Origin: Fulvivirga lutea
Lineage (GTDB): Bacteria; Bacteroidota; Bacteroidia; Cytophagales; Cyclobacteriaceae
NCBI RefSeq assembly: GCF_017068455.1
Contig: NZ_CP070608.1
Location: 1 to 64,000, forward strand
Reading direction: 5' to 3'
DNA length: 64,000 nucleotides
The notes beneath the pieces are model-generated. The model ran no database searches. It had not been told where the DNA came from and was given only the letters and a program-made list of their open reading frames with translations. The translations under genes and the position numbers were made by a program. Each line of letters starts with the position of its first letter. Position 1 is the stretch's first letter. Shown one piece after another: positions 56,430 through 64,000 of this stretch.

Positions 56430-58061
56430 ATGCCTAAAGGAGTCTATCAAATACCTGCCCCTTCGAATGAACCGGTTTTAAATTATGCCCCCGGATCACC
56501 AGAGAAACTGGCAGTTAAAAAAGCGCTTGAAGAAGCCAGATCGAAGCAAATTGATATACCAATGTACATTGGTAGTGAAGAGGTTAGAACGGACAAAAAA
56601 ATACCTGTTAGTCCTCCTCACGATCATAAACATATATTAGGTCATTTTAATGAAGGCGATGCCTCTCATGTAGAGCAAGCAATCAACGCTGCGTTAGGAG
56701 TAAAAGAATCTTGGTCTACCATGCCATGGGAGCACAGAGCCAGCGTATTTTTAAAAGCGGCTGACTTACTTGCCGGACCTTACCGAGCCAAAATCAATGC
56801 AGCGACAATGCTTGGTCAATCTAAAAGTATCTACCAGGCTGAAATTGATTCAGCATGCGAGCTGATAGACTTCCTGAGATACAATGTGTATTACATGATG
56901 AAGATCTATGAAGACCAGCCTGAATCATCTACAGGGGTATGGAACAGATTAGAATACCGAGCACTGGAAGGTTTCGTATTTGCTATTACTCCATTTAACT
57001 TTACTGCCATTGCCGGAAATTTACCAGCCTCCGCTGCCTTGATGGGCAATACAGTAATTTGGAAACCGGCATATACACAAGCTTATTCTGCCAATGTAAT
57101 TATGGAAGTGTTCAAAGAAGCTGGTTTACCTGATGGTGTAATTAACCTAATATTTGTAGATGGACCAGTAGCTGGTGATATAGTCTTCAATCACAAAGAT
57201 TTTGCTGGGCTTCACTTTACTGGAAGTACCGGAGTATTCCAACATTTATGGAAAACGATAGGAGCAAATATTAATAAGTACAGATCTTACCCAAGGATTG
57301 TGGGAGAGACCGGTGGTAAAGACTTTATTGTAGCACATAAATCAGCTTTGCCTAAAGTAGTTTCTACAGCTATTACAAGAGGAGCTTTTGAATTCCAGGG
57401 TCAAAAGTGCTCTGCAGCATCAAGGGTTTACATTCCTTCCAATATTTGGGACGATGTAAAGAAATATCTGATTGAAGATATTAAATCCATCAAAATGGGA
57501 CCTACAGAAGATTTTACTAACTTCTTTAATGCCGTGATTGACGAAAAGGCTTTTGATAAGATAGCAGGCTACATAGATGGCGCTAAGGCCAATAAAATGA
57601 ATGAAATTATTGCCGGTGGCAATTACGATAAATCTAAAGGCTATTTTATTGAGCCTACCGTAATTGTAACGCAAGATCCATCGTCAACTACTATGTGCGA
57701 AGAGATTTTTGGGCCAGTTGTAACTATTTATGTATACAATTCAGAACACTTTGAAGAAGTTCTAGAACTTGTAGATCAGACATCGCCTTATGCATTAACT
57801 GGATCAATTATTTCTCAGGACCGTTTTGCGATTGACCTAGCCATGAAAAAGTTGATCAATTCAGCGGGTAACTTTTACATAAATGACAAACCGACAGGTG
57901 CCGTTGTTGGTCAGCAACCATTTGGCGGAGCTAGAGGATCTGGAACCAATGATAAAGCCGGATCAAAGCTTAATTTACTAAGATGGGTGAGCCCAAGAAC
58001 AATAAAAGAAACAAGGGTACCGCCAACAGATTATAGATACCCTTTCATGGAAGAGAAGTAA
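56430..58061 (+). CDS. pruA: 1-pyrroline-5-carboxylate dehydrogenase
   Basis: This enzyme oxidises P5C/glutamate semialdehyde to glutamate, the second step of proline breakdown. It has 543 residues, the single-function form. Family features are FAITPFNFTAIAGNLPASAAL, HFTGSTGVFQHLW, GETGGKDFIV, the catalytic Cys in GQKCSAASRVYIP, and the C-terminal GQQPFGGARGSGTNDKAG. Proline dehydrogenase is not in the window. A terminator follows. Confidence 0.96.
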   Translation: MPKGVYQIPAPSNEPVLNYAPGSPEKLAVKKALEEARSKQIDIPMYIGSEEVRTDKKIPVSPPHDHKHILGHFNEGDASHVEQAINAALGVKESWSTMPWEHRASVFLKAADLLAGPYRAKINAATMLGQSKSIYQAEIDSACELIDFLRYNVYYMMKIYEDQPESSTGVWNRLEYRALEGFVFAITPFNFTAIAGNLPASAALMGNTVIWKPAYTQAYSANVIMEVFKEAGLPDGVINLIFVDGPVAGDIVFNHKDFAGLHFTGSTGVFQHLWKTIGANINKYRSYPRIVGETGGKDFIVAHKSALPKVVSTAITRGAFEFQGQKCSAASRVYIPSNIWDDVKKYLIEDIKSIKMGPTEDFTNFFNAVIDEKAFDKIAGYIDGAKANKMNEIIAGGNYDKSKGYFIEPTVIVTQDPSSTTMCEEIFGPVVTIYVYNSEHFEEVLELVDQTSPYALTGSIISQDRFAIDLAMKKLINSAGNFYINDKPTGAVVGQQPFGGARGSGTNDKAGSKLNLLRWVSPRTIKETRVPPTDYRYPFMEEK

Positions 58062-58084
58062 GTTTTTATAATAAAACGAACAAA

Positions 58085-58122
58085 AAGAAGGCTATCTAGG
58101 GTAGATAGCCTTCTTTTTTTTG
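58085..58122 (+). terminator. pruA terminator
   Basis: The 14-bp stem AAGAAGGCTATCTA/TAGATAGCCTTCTT (58085-58098 with 58102-58115) has a 3-base loop and a run of Ts. The following 110 nt up to 58234 contain no gene I can support. Confidence 0.9.
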
Positions 58123-58234
58123 GCTTTAATAAATAGTTTTCATCTCATTTGCATTAATCACACCTTTTTTCATAATTTTAAATGATGTAAGGTTATCTGT
58201 AGTTGGCTAACTTTAACAACCGGTAAACTAAACC

Positions 58235-58765
58235 ATGTCGCCATTCAGATTAAGCAAAATTGATCGCTACCGTCAATCTCTCAACGGGAAGGAGGAAGAA
58301 ATTATTGATATTCAATTCCCCTCAGAAATAAAAAGGCCAACTTTAAAAACACCAACTACAAAGGATATTCTCATTTTTGTTGTTGATGATGACCCTTGGT
58401 TTATGCAAATTGTGAATACTCATCTTTCCAAGGTATCCTTGAACGACCTCGCTCCTAACCAGCAAATTATTATCAAGAACTACGCTACGGGTAAAAGTTG
58501 CTTGAATGATTTAAATCTTAAGCCTGACATCATTCTACTTAATTACGATATTAATAAGGGCATTAGGAATACCTTAAATGGTAAAGAGATTTTAGATGCG
58601 ATCATCAATACAAATCCGAATCAAAAGGTATTGATAATGAATAATCTAAAAACAAATGTCAGGCATGCATTTGTAGAACAAGGCCTTAGGGATTACATCA
58701 TTAATGATCCTGAAGCTGTGAATGAGCTTAATTCAATTATCGAAGAAATTTTAAAAACGCATTAA
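58235..58765 (+). CDS. Degenerate receiver-domain protein
   Basis: This 176-residue protein has a receiver (REC) fold at about residues 45-175 after a 40-residue N-terminal tail. The acidic pocket is intact (FVVDDDP, Asp51-53). The phospho-acceptor position reads Asn (ILLNYD, residue 103), and the Lys at the end of beta-5 is Asn (YIINDPE, residue 158). The Ser/Thr switch position is also Asn (IMNNLK). It therefore should not be phosphorylated in the classic way. It is convergent with a normal receiver gene, overlapping by 4 bp. Confidence 0.8.
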   Translation: MSPFRLSKIDRYRQSLNGKEEEIIDIQFPSEIKRPTLKTPTTKDILIFVVDDDPWFMQIVNTHLSKVSLNDLAPNQQIIIKNYATGKSCLNDLNLKPDIILLNYDINKGIRNTLNGKEILDAIINTNPNQKVLIMNNLKTNVRHAFVEQGLRDYIINDPEAVNELNSIIEEILKTH

Positions 58766-59151
58766 GCATTTAGTTGCTTTATTGATAGCAACTGTTCATG
58801 CGATAGGGGTTTGGTAAAGAAACCTTTGATTAACTCGTTATTTATTGACTTTTGTTTATCAGATTCTAATATGGACGATGAGATGAGATAAATAGCAGGC
58901 GATTTCTCAAATTGATCTTTGATTATGTCAAATTCTCTTAGAAAATCCCAACCGTCTAATCCGGGGAAGTTAATGTCCAGTAATATGACGTCCGGCATCT
59001 CACTGTTTGCATCTTTAGATTTAAGTTTATCTAATGCCTCTTCCACAGAAGAGAAGGAATACACTTTACTAATATTACCTTGCACTTCAAACATCTTCTT
59101 TAGATGAAGTTGAAGAATTAAGTTATCATCAATTACGGCTACTGTCTTCAT
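58762..59151 (-). CDS. Receiver-only response regulator
   Basis: This 129-residue single-domain REC protein has no output domain. The active site is complete: Asp8-Asp9 (VIDDN), the phospho-acceptor Asp59 (ILLDINFPGLDGW), Ser91-93, and Lys114 (FTKP). It starts within the end of the sensor kinase gene (ATG at 59149-59151, kinase stop at 59148-59150), a 4-nt overlap, so it is the likely partner of that kinase. It may pass phosphate on or act by protein-protein contact. Confidence 0.9.
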   Translation of the reverse strand: MKTVAVIDDNLILQLHLKKMFEVQGNISKVYSFSSVEEALDKLKSKDANSEMPDVILLDINFPGLDGWDFLREFDIIKDQFEKSPAIYLISSSILESDKQKSINNELIKGFFTKPLSHEQLLSIKQLNA

Positions 59152-60281
59152 ATTCCATTTCCGTTTTGATTAAAAATAATGGTAAACTTCGTACCCTGGC
59201 CCACCTCACTTGATACACTAATTGATCCTCCCAGTGATTCAATTTGATTTTTTATCATATAGAGGCCCACTCCCCGATTACTCTTTTCACCATGAAACAC
59301 TTTATTCTTATTAAAAATCTTATCACCGTATTTGTTCATATCAATACCTAACCCATTATCAGTGACGGTAAGAATATTTTGGCCCGCTACCTCTATGGTT
59401 CTAAGTTTAATAAGACATTGTGCATCGGGATTTCTAAATTTTATAGCATTACTTAAAAGATTAAATAAGATACTTTTTAGATACACTCTAGGATAAATAA
59501 TTGAAGTTAAATCATCAAAATTTGATTGTATTTCAACTTCTTCAGAGAGTAATCCTGTTAAATTTTTCTTTGCCTCAATCAACATTTCATCAAAAGAAAC
59601 TAACTCCCATTTAAGGTCTTCCCCTTCATTAATTCGAATTACATCGTTCATCTCAGTGATGGAAACCATAAGATTATCCGCTTCATTCTTCAGCATTTCT
59701 AAATATTCTTTTTGCTCCTTTACTTGAGAAGTTGCAGAATGCAGAGCTAAAAGTGAATGAATACTGCTCACATGAGATCTCAAATCGTGAGAAGTGATAT
59801 GCGCAAAGCTGAGTAACTGAGAGTTTTGCTTTTTAAGCTTGTTGGTAATTTTATTAAGCTCTGAAGTACGATCATCTAAAATTTTCTCATATTCTGATGG
59901 AGCACGGAGTGATAAGGCCATTGGCAATACACGGAACATGGCGAAAACTGTGAACCATGAAATTACTGCACATATAAATAGAAGAAGTGCGCTAAATTGA
60001 TAAAAAGGAACATAGAAGATTACTGCATCAGCCAGGTGGGTAGCGCCACAGGTTAATATAAACAATACAAATAGCCAAAGTACATTCTTAAATGGCAGTT
60101 CCTGTCTTTTAGTAATGAAATAAACGATGAGTATTGGAATTACTGAATAGGCAGCCCAGATTGCTATATCTGAAATAATATAAAGCCAACCATGAAAGCT
60201 AGTCCATTCGCCACAGTGCCACCGTGCAGGCCATTTTGAAGTATCAAAAAGAGTACTTAAAAAATTTGTTATTTCAGACAT
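59148..60281 (-). CDS. Histidine kinase with ethylene-receptor-like membrane domain
   Basis: The protein has 377 residues from the ATG at 60281 (MSEITNFL); a TTG four codons upstream (60293) is possible. Three helices (about 31-57, 66-87, 93-117) resemble the ETR1 ethylene-binding domain. All seven ETR1 residues needed for binding are kept with identical spacing: Asp38, Tyr45, Ile48, Pro49, Ile75, Cys78 and His82 (SDIAIWAAYSVIP and FILTCGATHL). The kinase part has His165 (SHDLRSHVSSI), N-box LLSNAIKFRN, G1 DNGLGID and G2 RGVGLYMI. The GAF domain of ETR1 is missing. Confidence 0.85.
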   Translation of the reverse strand: MSEITNFLSTLFDTSKWPARWHCGEWTSFHGWLYIISDIAIWAAYSVIPILIVYFITKRQELPFKNVLWLFVLFILTCGATHLADAVIFYVPFYQFSALLLFICAVISWFTVFAMFRVLPMALSLRAPSEYEKILDDRTSELNKITNKLKKQNSQLLSFAHITSHDLRSHVSSIHSLLALHSATSQVKEQKEYLEMLKNEADNLMVSITEMNDVIRINEGEDLKWELVSFDEMLIEAKKNLTGLLSEEVEIQSNFDDLTSIIYPRVYLKSILFNLLSNAIKFRNPDAQCLIKLRTIEVAGQNILTVTDNGLGIDMNKYGDKIFNKNKVFHGEKSNRGVGLYMIKNQIESLGGSISVSSEVGQGTKFTIIFNQNGNGI

Positions 60282-60496
60282 AAACCCAACCAATTATGAT
60301 TAATTTATGATTTTTTTTACAATTTTTTTACTGATGTAGGTATTATATTATTACCGAATTACCAACTTATTGAAGTCCAATGAGTTGAAATAGCAATAAT
60401 TGTAACTCTAAAAATTTTATGATTTGTGGGTTGATGTTGCGAAGCAAGTAGCATACAAGATAAAAAAAAATCAAACACTTGAGTTACCAACTGTGT

Positions 60497-60516
60497 TAAT
60501 TACGTATAATTACGTA
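60497..60516. repeat. Tandem TAATTACGTA decamer
   Basis: TAATTACGTA occurs twice in a row (60497-60506, 60507-60516), and AATTACGTA recurs at 60542-60550. Each copy contains the palindrome TACGTA. It lies in the 404-nt gap between the ethylene-receptor-like kinase and cheR, just upstream of a 49-codon ORF. The rest of that gap (60294-60496) shows only AT-rich sequence without a gene. Confidence 0.6.
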
Positions 60517-60536
60517 GAAAACTGTAAGTAACTATC

Positions 60537-60686
60537 ATGAAAATTACGTACATAACCAGCATCATCAACATTATCTTAAACAATAACTTTAATGTTGATA
60601 GCGAGATTTTTGATGAGCTTCATTCACTTTCTGTAAACCAACTGGCCTTAAGATATAAGCAGGTTTACTATGCTTTTGCGAAGTAA
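60537..60686 (+). CDS. 49-residue hypothetical protein
   Basis: A complete 49-codon ORF (ATG at 60537-60539, TAA at 60684-60686) lies in the gap between two minus-strand genes. The product begins MKITYITSIINIILNNNFN and has a helical middle and a Tyr-rich end (KQVYYAFAK). Codon use looks like the neighbours. I do not recognise it. The decamer repeat lies 21 nt upstream. Confidence 0.45.
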   Translation: MKITYITSIINIILNNNFNVDSEIFDELHSLSVNQLALRYKQVYYAFAK

Positions 60687-60697
60687 ATGAGTGTTAA

Positions 60698-61555
60698 TTA
60701 GGCTGTTCTTCTGAAAGAATCTTGCTGAAGAGCTTGTCCTTTTACTTTTCTAAATATTCTGAGCTTCACAAGATCGGAATTGAAATTACTTTTTTCATCT
60801 TCTGATAGAATAGAATCAAAAAAGCCTTGTATAAAATAACCTCCGGGCTTTAAAACACTTAAAAATTTTTCCATCAGTTTTGCTTTTGCAGGAGCATCAA
60901 AGTAAATCATCACGTTCCTGCAAAAAATGAAGTCGTAGCTGCCATTAACGGGGTCGGTAATTAGATTATGATATTTATAAGTTACAGCACTATTTAATTC
61001 ATGATTCATTTGTACGTGCATTGATTCATGCGGTAAATAGTATTTAGAAAAGTTACCGAAGCGATTATACTCCTTAAACTTACTCTCGTACTCAACCATT
61101 TTTACCTTATGATATATACCAGATTTAGCTACCTGTAGCGCTGTTTGGTTCATATCCGTGGCCAAAATATTAGCCTGTTCTAGCAGGTTCATTTCCTTCA
61201 AAACTATTGCAAGAGTAAATACCTCTTCACCCGTTGAGCAACCGGCATTCCATATGTCAATTTTAGATCTACCCTTGAATTCATTATATAAAACTGTTCT
61301 CAAACCACTCCACATCATCGGGTCTCTAAACATGGAAGTAAGCCCAACGCTTATTTCATCCATGAATTTAAAAATGAGGTTTTTATCTTTCAGCATGGCT
61401 GACCATAAGTCGTGAAGTGTATCAATTTTCAAGACATGCAGCACCCTGTTTAATCTCCTATTTAAAGACTGAGGCTCGTAGCATGTAAAATCCAGCCCAT
61501 ATCTTTGAAATAAAACAGAAGTAAATGAATCAATCTCTTCTTTCGTTAGCGCCAT
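60698..61555 (-). CDS. cheR: CheR-type methyltransferase
   Basis: This SAM-dependent chemoreceptor methyltransferase has 285 residues. The N-terminal helical domain (about 1-75) is followed by the catalytic domain with the SAM-binding WNAGCSTGEEVFTLAIVL, ILATDMNQTALQVAKSG and the conserved FIFCRNVMIYFD. CheR adds methyl groups to glutamates of methyl-accepting proteins; no receptor gene lies in the window. It overlaps the PAS/GAF gene by one base (TAATG). Confidence 0.93.
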   Translation of the reverse strand: MALTKEEIDSFTSVLFQRYGLDFTCYEPQSLNRRLNRVLHVLKIDTLHDLWSAMLKDKNLIFKFMDEISVGLTSMFRDPMMWSGLRTVLYNEFKGRSKIDIWNAGCSTGEEVFTLAIVLKEMNLLEQANILATDMNQTALQVAKSGIYHKVKMVEYESKFKEYNRFGNFSKYYLPHESMHVQMNHELNSAVTYKYHNLITDPVNGSYDFIFCRNVMIYFDAPAKAKLMEKFLSVLKPGGYFIQGFFDSILSEDEKSNFNSDLVKLRIFRKVKGQALQQDSFRRTA

Positions 61556-63294
61556 TACAACTTCATTACAACTTCTCTATCAATTAATACCACCACAATT
61601 TTGCTAAGCTTATCTTCAAGATTAAAAATAGGAGTGAAAGTGGTTCTGTAGCTTTTGAGATTACCTGATGAATCTATAAACACCAAGTCATTTTCAATGA
61701 ATTGATGATCTTCCAGCCTGTGTATAATGTCAGGAATTTCCTCCTCGAAGGTTTTGTCTTTAATAAACTCTAAAAAGGGCTTTTTGCGTAACTCTAGCCG
61801 TTTATAACCAAACTGATCAAAAAACAACTCATTGGCATTTTTAAAGGTACCATCTGCATTTAGCTCCATAATTGGAGTTGTATTCTTTAAGGCCATTACT
61901 GTACCTGTTAAATCTTTTTGTTTTTCTTTTTCTGCCGTATTAAACTGGGCAAACATCATAATTTTATAGGGCTCACCGTCTATGTTGTTAATAGGGTTGA
62001 AAGTACCAGTAAGCCACAGCTCCTTACCTTCAATATCCTTTAATTTAAACTCACCATTGAAAAACTTTCCTTCCCTAAGATTCGTCCACATGAGCTTAGT
62101 CTGTGGTTTATCCCTATCCTCATCAGGAATGATTTTTAGATAATTGAGGTTCAGCAATTTTTCTTTAGTGTAGCCGGTAATGCTAGTAAAAATATCATTG
62201 GCATCAATGATAGAGCCATCTAATTCGAAAGTAACAGAAGCAATTGTTTTATTAATTGCACCGAACACGCCATTTAATTCCGCCTGGTTTCTGCTCATCT
62301 CTTCTTGAGTAGCAGTTAGTTCCTCCATATTCTGGCGCATTTCCTCTTCACGAGATTGCAGCTCTGAAGTAAGTGTGTTAGCTTCTTCTAAAAGCTCCTT
62401 GGTTTTCTCGTTATTTGAGAGAGAAGCAAATACAGAGGCTATATTTTCAGCCAATTGCTCTACAAATGCCACCTGATATTTTTTAAGTGGATCGAACGTA
62501 GCAATTTCTACTACGCCATATACCACTTCATTAATTTTAAGAGGTACGATAATTACATTGGCCGCTGTTGCCTCGCCCAACCCTGAAGTTATTTGCACAT
62601 AATCTTGTGGTACATCGAGCAAGTAAATAGTGTCTTTTTCTAATACACATTGACCTATTAACCCCTGCCCTATTTCTATCCTTTTTTCTCTTATCCTCGT
62701 TTTGCCATAAGCATAGCACGACATTAATTCTAAATACTCATCTCCCTCCGCTCTTTTTAATAGAAATAAGCCTCCCTGATTTGCATTTAAATATTGGACG
62801 AGATTGCTGATAACGATTTTGGAGAGCTCTGAAATTTCTATGTCATGACTTCTCAATATTTCGCCAAATTTTGCCAGCCCTTCTACTCCCCAATTACGCT
62901 TTCTCTCTTCTTCGGTATAGTCTTTGAGTTTTTGATCTACAGCTTTGATAGAGACGGCCAATTGATCATCTTCTTTTAAACTTTCGAACTTACGCTCCCC
63001 TTCCTGACCTAATGCACTTATTAGCGATGCCGCCTCGTTCATGCCACTTTTATATCCAGAAATAAGCTTCTCGATGTCAGAAAAACTGTGTCCTTCTCCA
63101 TCGCCAATAATGTCCTTCACTTTATTAGTAAGCTTCTTTTGTGTATACCATTCAACCGCCAGGGCTGCAACTAAGATGGACGAGGTGATAAAAATATTAT
63201 TAAGCCAGTAGCAGGATGCCCCAATAGCTATGATTAAGAATAACTTTGTTACTCTCCTTAGTGTATCTCCATTATAGTTGTTGGTCGATTTCAT
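61555..63294 (-). CDS. GAF-PAS-PAS sensor protein without a kinase domain
   Basis: The protein has 579 residues from the ATG at 63294 (MKSTNNYNGD); a longer frame to 63435 would overlap the next gene and is unlikely. Two hydrophobic helices near the N terminus (about 16-32 and 33-46) are followed by a helical segment, a GAF domain (about 150-300), a coiled-coil linker (EELLEEANTLTSELQSREEE region, about 300-345), then two PAS domains (about 345-460 and 465-579). There is no kinase or methyl-accepting domain. It sits between cheC and cheR. Confidence 0.85.
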   Translation of the reverse strand: MKSTNNYNGDTLRRVTKLFLIIAIGASCYWLNNIFITSSILVAALAVEWYTQKKLTNKVKDIIGDGEGHSFSDIEKLISGYKSGMNEAASLISALGQEGERKFESLKEDDQLAVSIKAVDQKLKDYTEEERKRNWGVEGLAKFGEILRSHDIEISELSKIVISNLVQYLNANQGGLFLLKRAEGDEYLELMSCYAYGKTRIREKRIEIGQGLIGQCVLEKDTIYLLDVPQDYVQITSGLGEATAANVIIVPLKINEVVYGVVEIATFDPLKKYQVAFVEQLAENIASVFASLSNNEKTKELLEEANTLTSELQSREEEMRQNMEELTATQEEMSRNQAELNGVFGAINKTIASVTFELDGSIIDANDIFTSITGYTKEKLLNLNYLKIIPDEDRDKPQTKLMWTNLREGKFFNGEFKLKDIEGKELWLTGTFNPINNIDGEPYKIMMFAQFNTAEKEKQKDLTGTVMALKNTTPIMELNADGTFKNANELFFDQFGYKRLELRKKPFLEFIKDKTFEEEIPDIIHRLEDHQFIENDLVFIDSSGNLKSYRTTFTPIFNLEDKLSKIVVVLIDREVVMKL

Positions 63295-63313
63295 GATATT
63301 GGTTTTTTGTTTA

Positions 63314-63937
63314 TTATGAAGCCACTTTTTTACTTGACACTTCCTTGACTTTATCCATAAAGCCCTCGGCCATTTTCCAAATAAATTGAGGCTGAAGTTT
63401 GGTGTTATTCTCAAATACAAACTGTGTATTTGCAATCATGAAGTAGCCCGAATTTGAAGAATCGTTACTAAAGTCATTGATCACTTTATTTTTAACTGCT
63501 GCCTGATTTGACCGTGAAAGCACTGGCACATCACCAAAAATCATTACATCTAAATAGTTAGAAAATTCAGTGATTACTGCTGCTGACAGGATGTTATCCA
63601 GCTCTTTTAGAATAGCCTCACCTTCCATCATTCTTGAATATTCGTCTTCATTAAAAGGCATACAAGCTGCATATACTGCATCGCATTCTTCTTCATTGAA
63701 GATTAAATAACTTTTGCCGGCTAGCTCACCAATGATACTGGTTGTGATTAAAATGAGCTCGTTATCATGTTTAATGGATTTAATAACTTTTAAATCGTCT
63801 TTTGAAATTTCTATAGAAGTTGGGTTAATTGTTATTTTTTGTTTTGCCATGGTCGAAAATGAATCCGCAGCCTTTTGGTACCCCTGAGCGATTAGGTCAG
63901 CGGCTATATTTCGTTCTGTGTTTGATAAATAACTCAT
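63314..63937 (-). CDS. CheC-like chemotaxis phosphatase
   Basis: This 207-residue protein resembles CheC/CheX phosphatases, which dephosphorylate CheY-P. The second half carries the active-site pattern E112-x-x-N115 followed by 22 residues and Pro138 (KELDNILSAA to FGDVP). The first half has a similar NIA element at residues 10-12 but lacks the acid three residues before the Asn, so only one site looks active. Distance to the next gene is 19 nt; co-transcription with the PAS/GAF and cheR genes is likely. Confidence 0.7.
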   Translation of the reverse strand: MSYLSNTERNIAADLIAQGYQKAADSFSTMAKQKITINPTSIEISKDDLKVIKSIKHDNELILITTSIIGELAGKSYLIFNEEECDAVYAACMPFNEDEYSRMMEGEAILKELDNILSAAVITEFSNYLDVMIFGDVPVLSRSNQAAVKNKVINDFSNDSSNSGYFMIANTQFVFENNTKLQPQFIWKMAEGFMDKVKEVSSKKVAS

Positions 63938-64000
63938 CTTTCTAAGCTTTTTGATTTGACAGGTTTATATTGAAAATCATGGTGGTAATTGCTGCAATGT
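63934..64000 (-). CDS. Possible C-terminal end of an upstream gene (partial)
   Basis: A reading frame entering from the right edge stops at TGA 63934-63936, overlapping the cheC ATG as ATGA. It reads YHHDFQYKPVKSKSLER at its end. A second open frame ends at TAG further upstream. The visible 22 codons are too few to identify the product or to choose between frames. Confidence 0.3.
   Translation of the reverse strand, partial: HCSNYHHDFQYKPVKSKSLER

Noticed and set aside
58762-58765. Functional coupling of the convergent receiver genes through the 4-bp overlap
   Set aside because: Tail-to-tail overlap of stop codons is common in this compact genome (for example kmo, SiaC-like gene) and does not by itself show a link.
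63295-63435. 47-residue N-terminal extension of the PAS/GAF protein
   Set aside because: It overlaps the end of the CheC-like gene in another frame and has a Trp/Arg/Lys-rich composition unlike a real N terminus. The ATG at 63294 leads straight into the membrane segment.

Overview
The window is an ordinary, gene-dense stretch of chromosome from a member of the Bacteroidota, most likely a marine-type Cytophagales (the Marivirga, Fulvivirga or Roseivirga neighbourhood, judged from protein style and not from a database search). It is AT-rich. Several promoters fit the Bacteroidota consensus TTG-N(17-23)-TAnnTTTG, SecD and SecF are fused, Rho carries a charged low-complexity insertion, ATP synthase epsilon is short, and there are many FKBP-type and DUF lipoproteins. 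I see no prophage, integron, CRISPR array, defence island or intact insertion sequence. The only mobile-element trace is a roughly 200 bp MITE-like remnant at 11341-11544.

Layout. 1-7062 (minus): the tRNA-Tyr/Gly/Thr-tuf unit with a strong consensus promoter, then tRNA-Trp-secE-nusG-rplK-rplA-rplJ-rplL-rpoB; rpoB runs off the left edge. 7130-11318: a DciA-like DUF721 gene, a 2TM protein, recF, pdhA, a TPR membrane protein and ribH. 11568-18733 (minus): secDF, a small membrane protein, udk, rdgB, two FKBP lipoproteins and a DHH phosphoesterase, mostly overlapping. 18896-25286: ndk, then a tryptophan/kynurenine degradation cluster of two divergent operons: aldehyde dehydrogenase plus SDR, and 3-hydroxyanthranilate dioxygenase, an MGMT-type DNA repair gene, kynureninase and kynurenine monooxygenase. 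25275-37383: mixed housekeeping genes (MltF-like transglycosylase, SiaC-like protein, serS, rho, L-serine dehydratase, a Na+/Ca2+ exchanger, upp, an M42-like peptidase). 37386-46083: hpt-adk-obg, grpE-dnaJ, an ABC exporter and a histidine kinase. 46119-53243: atpDC, rluA-type synthase, prfC and dnaK. 53366-58061: a DUF4382 lipoprotein, a 31-codon membrane ORF, an ArsR-like regulator, a YjjG nucleotidase and pruA. 58235-64000: a signalling block with a degenerate receiver, a receiver-only regulator, an ethylene-receptor-like histidine kinase, and CheR, PAS/GAF and CheC-like proteins.

The most interesting signals are: (1) grpE-dnaJ and dnaK, 11.6 kb apart, share an upstream layout of a TGTCA/TGACA palindrome, exactly 12 bp, then a sigma-54-like TGGCA-N6-TTGA element; (2) a histidine kinase whose membrane domain keeps all seven ethylene-binding residues of plant ETR1; (3) a DnaJ that has lost both motifs of zinc centre I but keeps zinc centre II; (4) a receiver protein lacking the phospho-acceptor Asp and the Lys; (5) two unlisted small ORFs (31 and 49 codons) with distinctive upstream elements.
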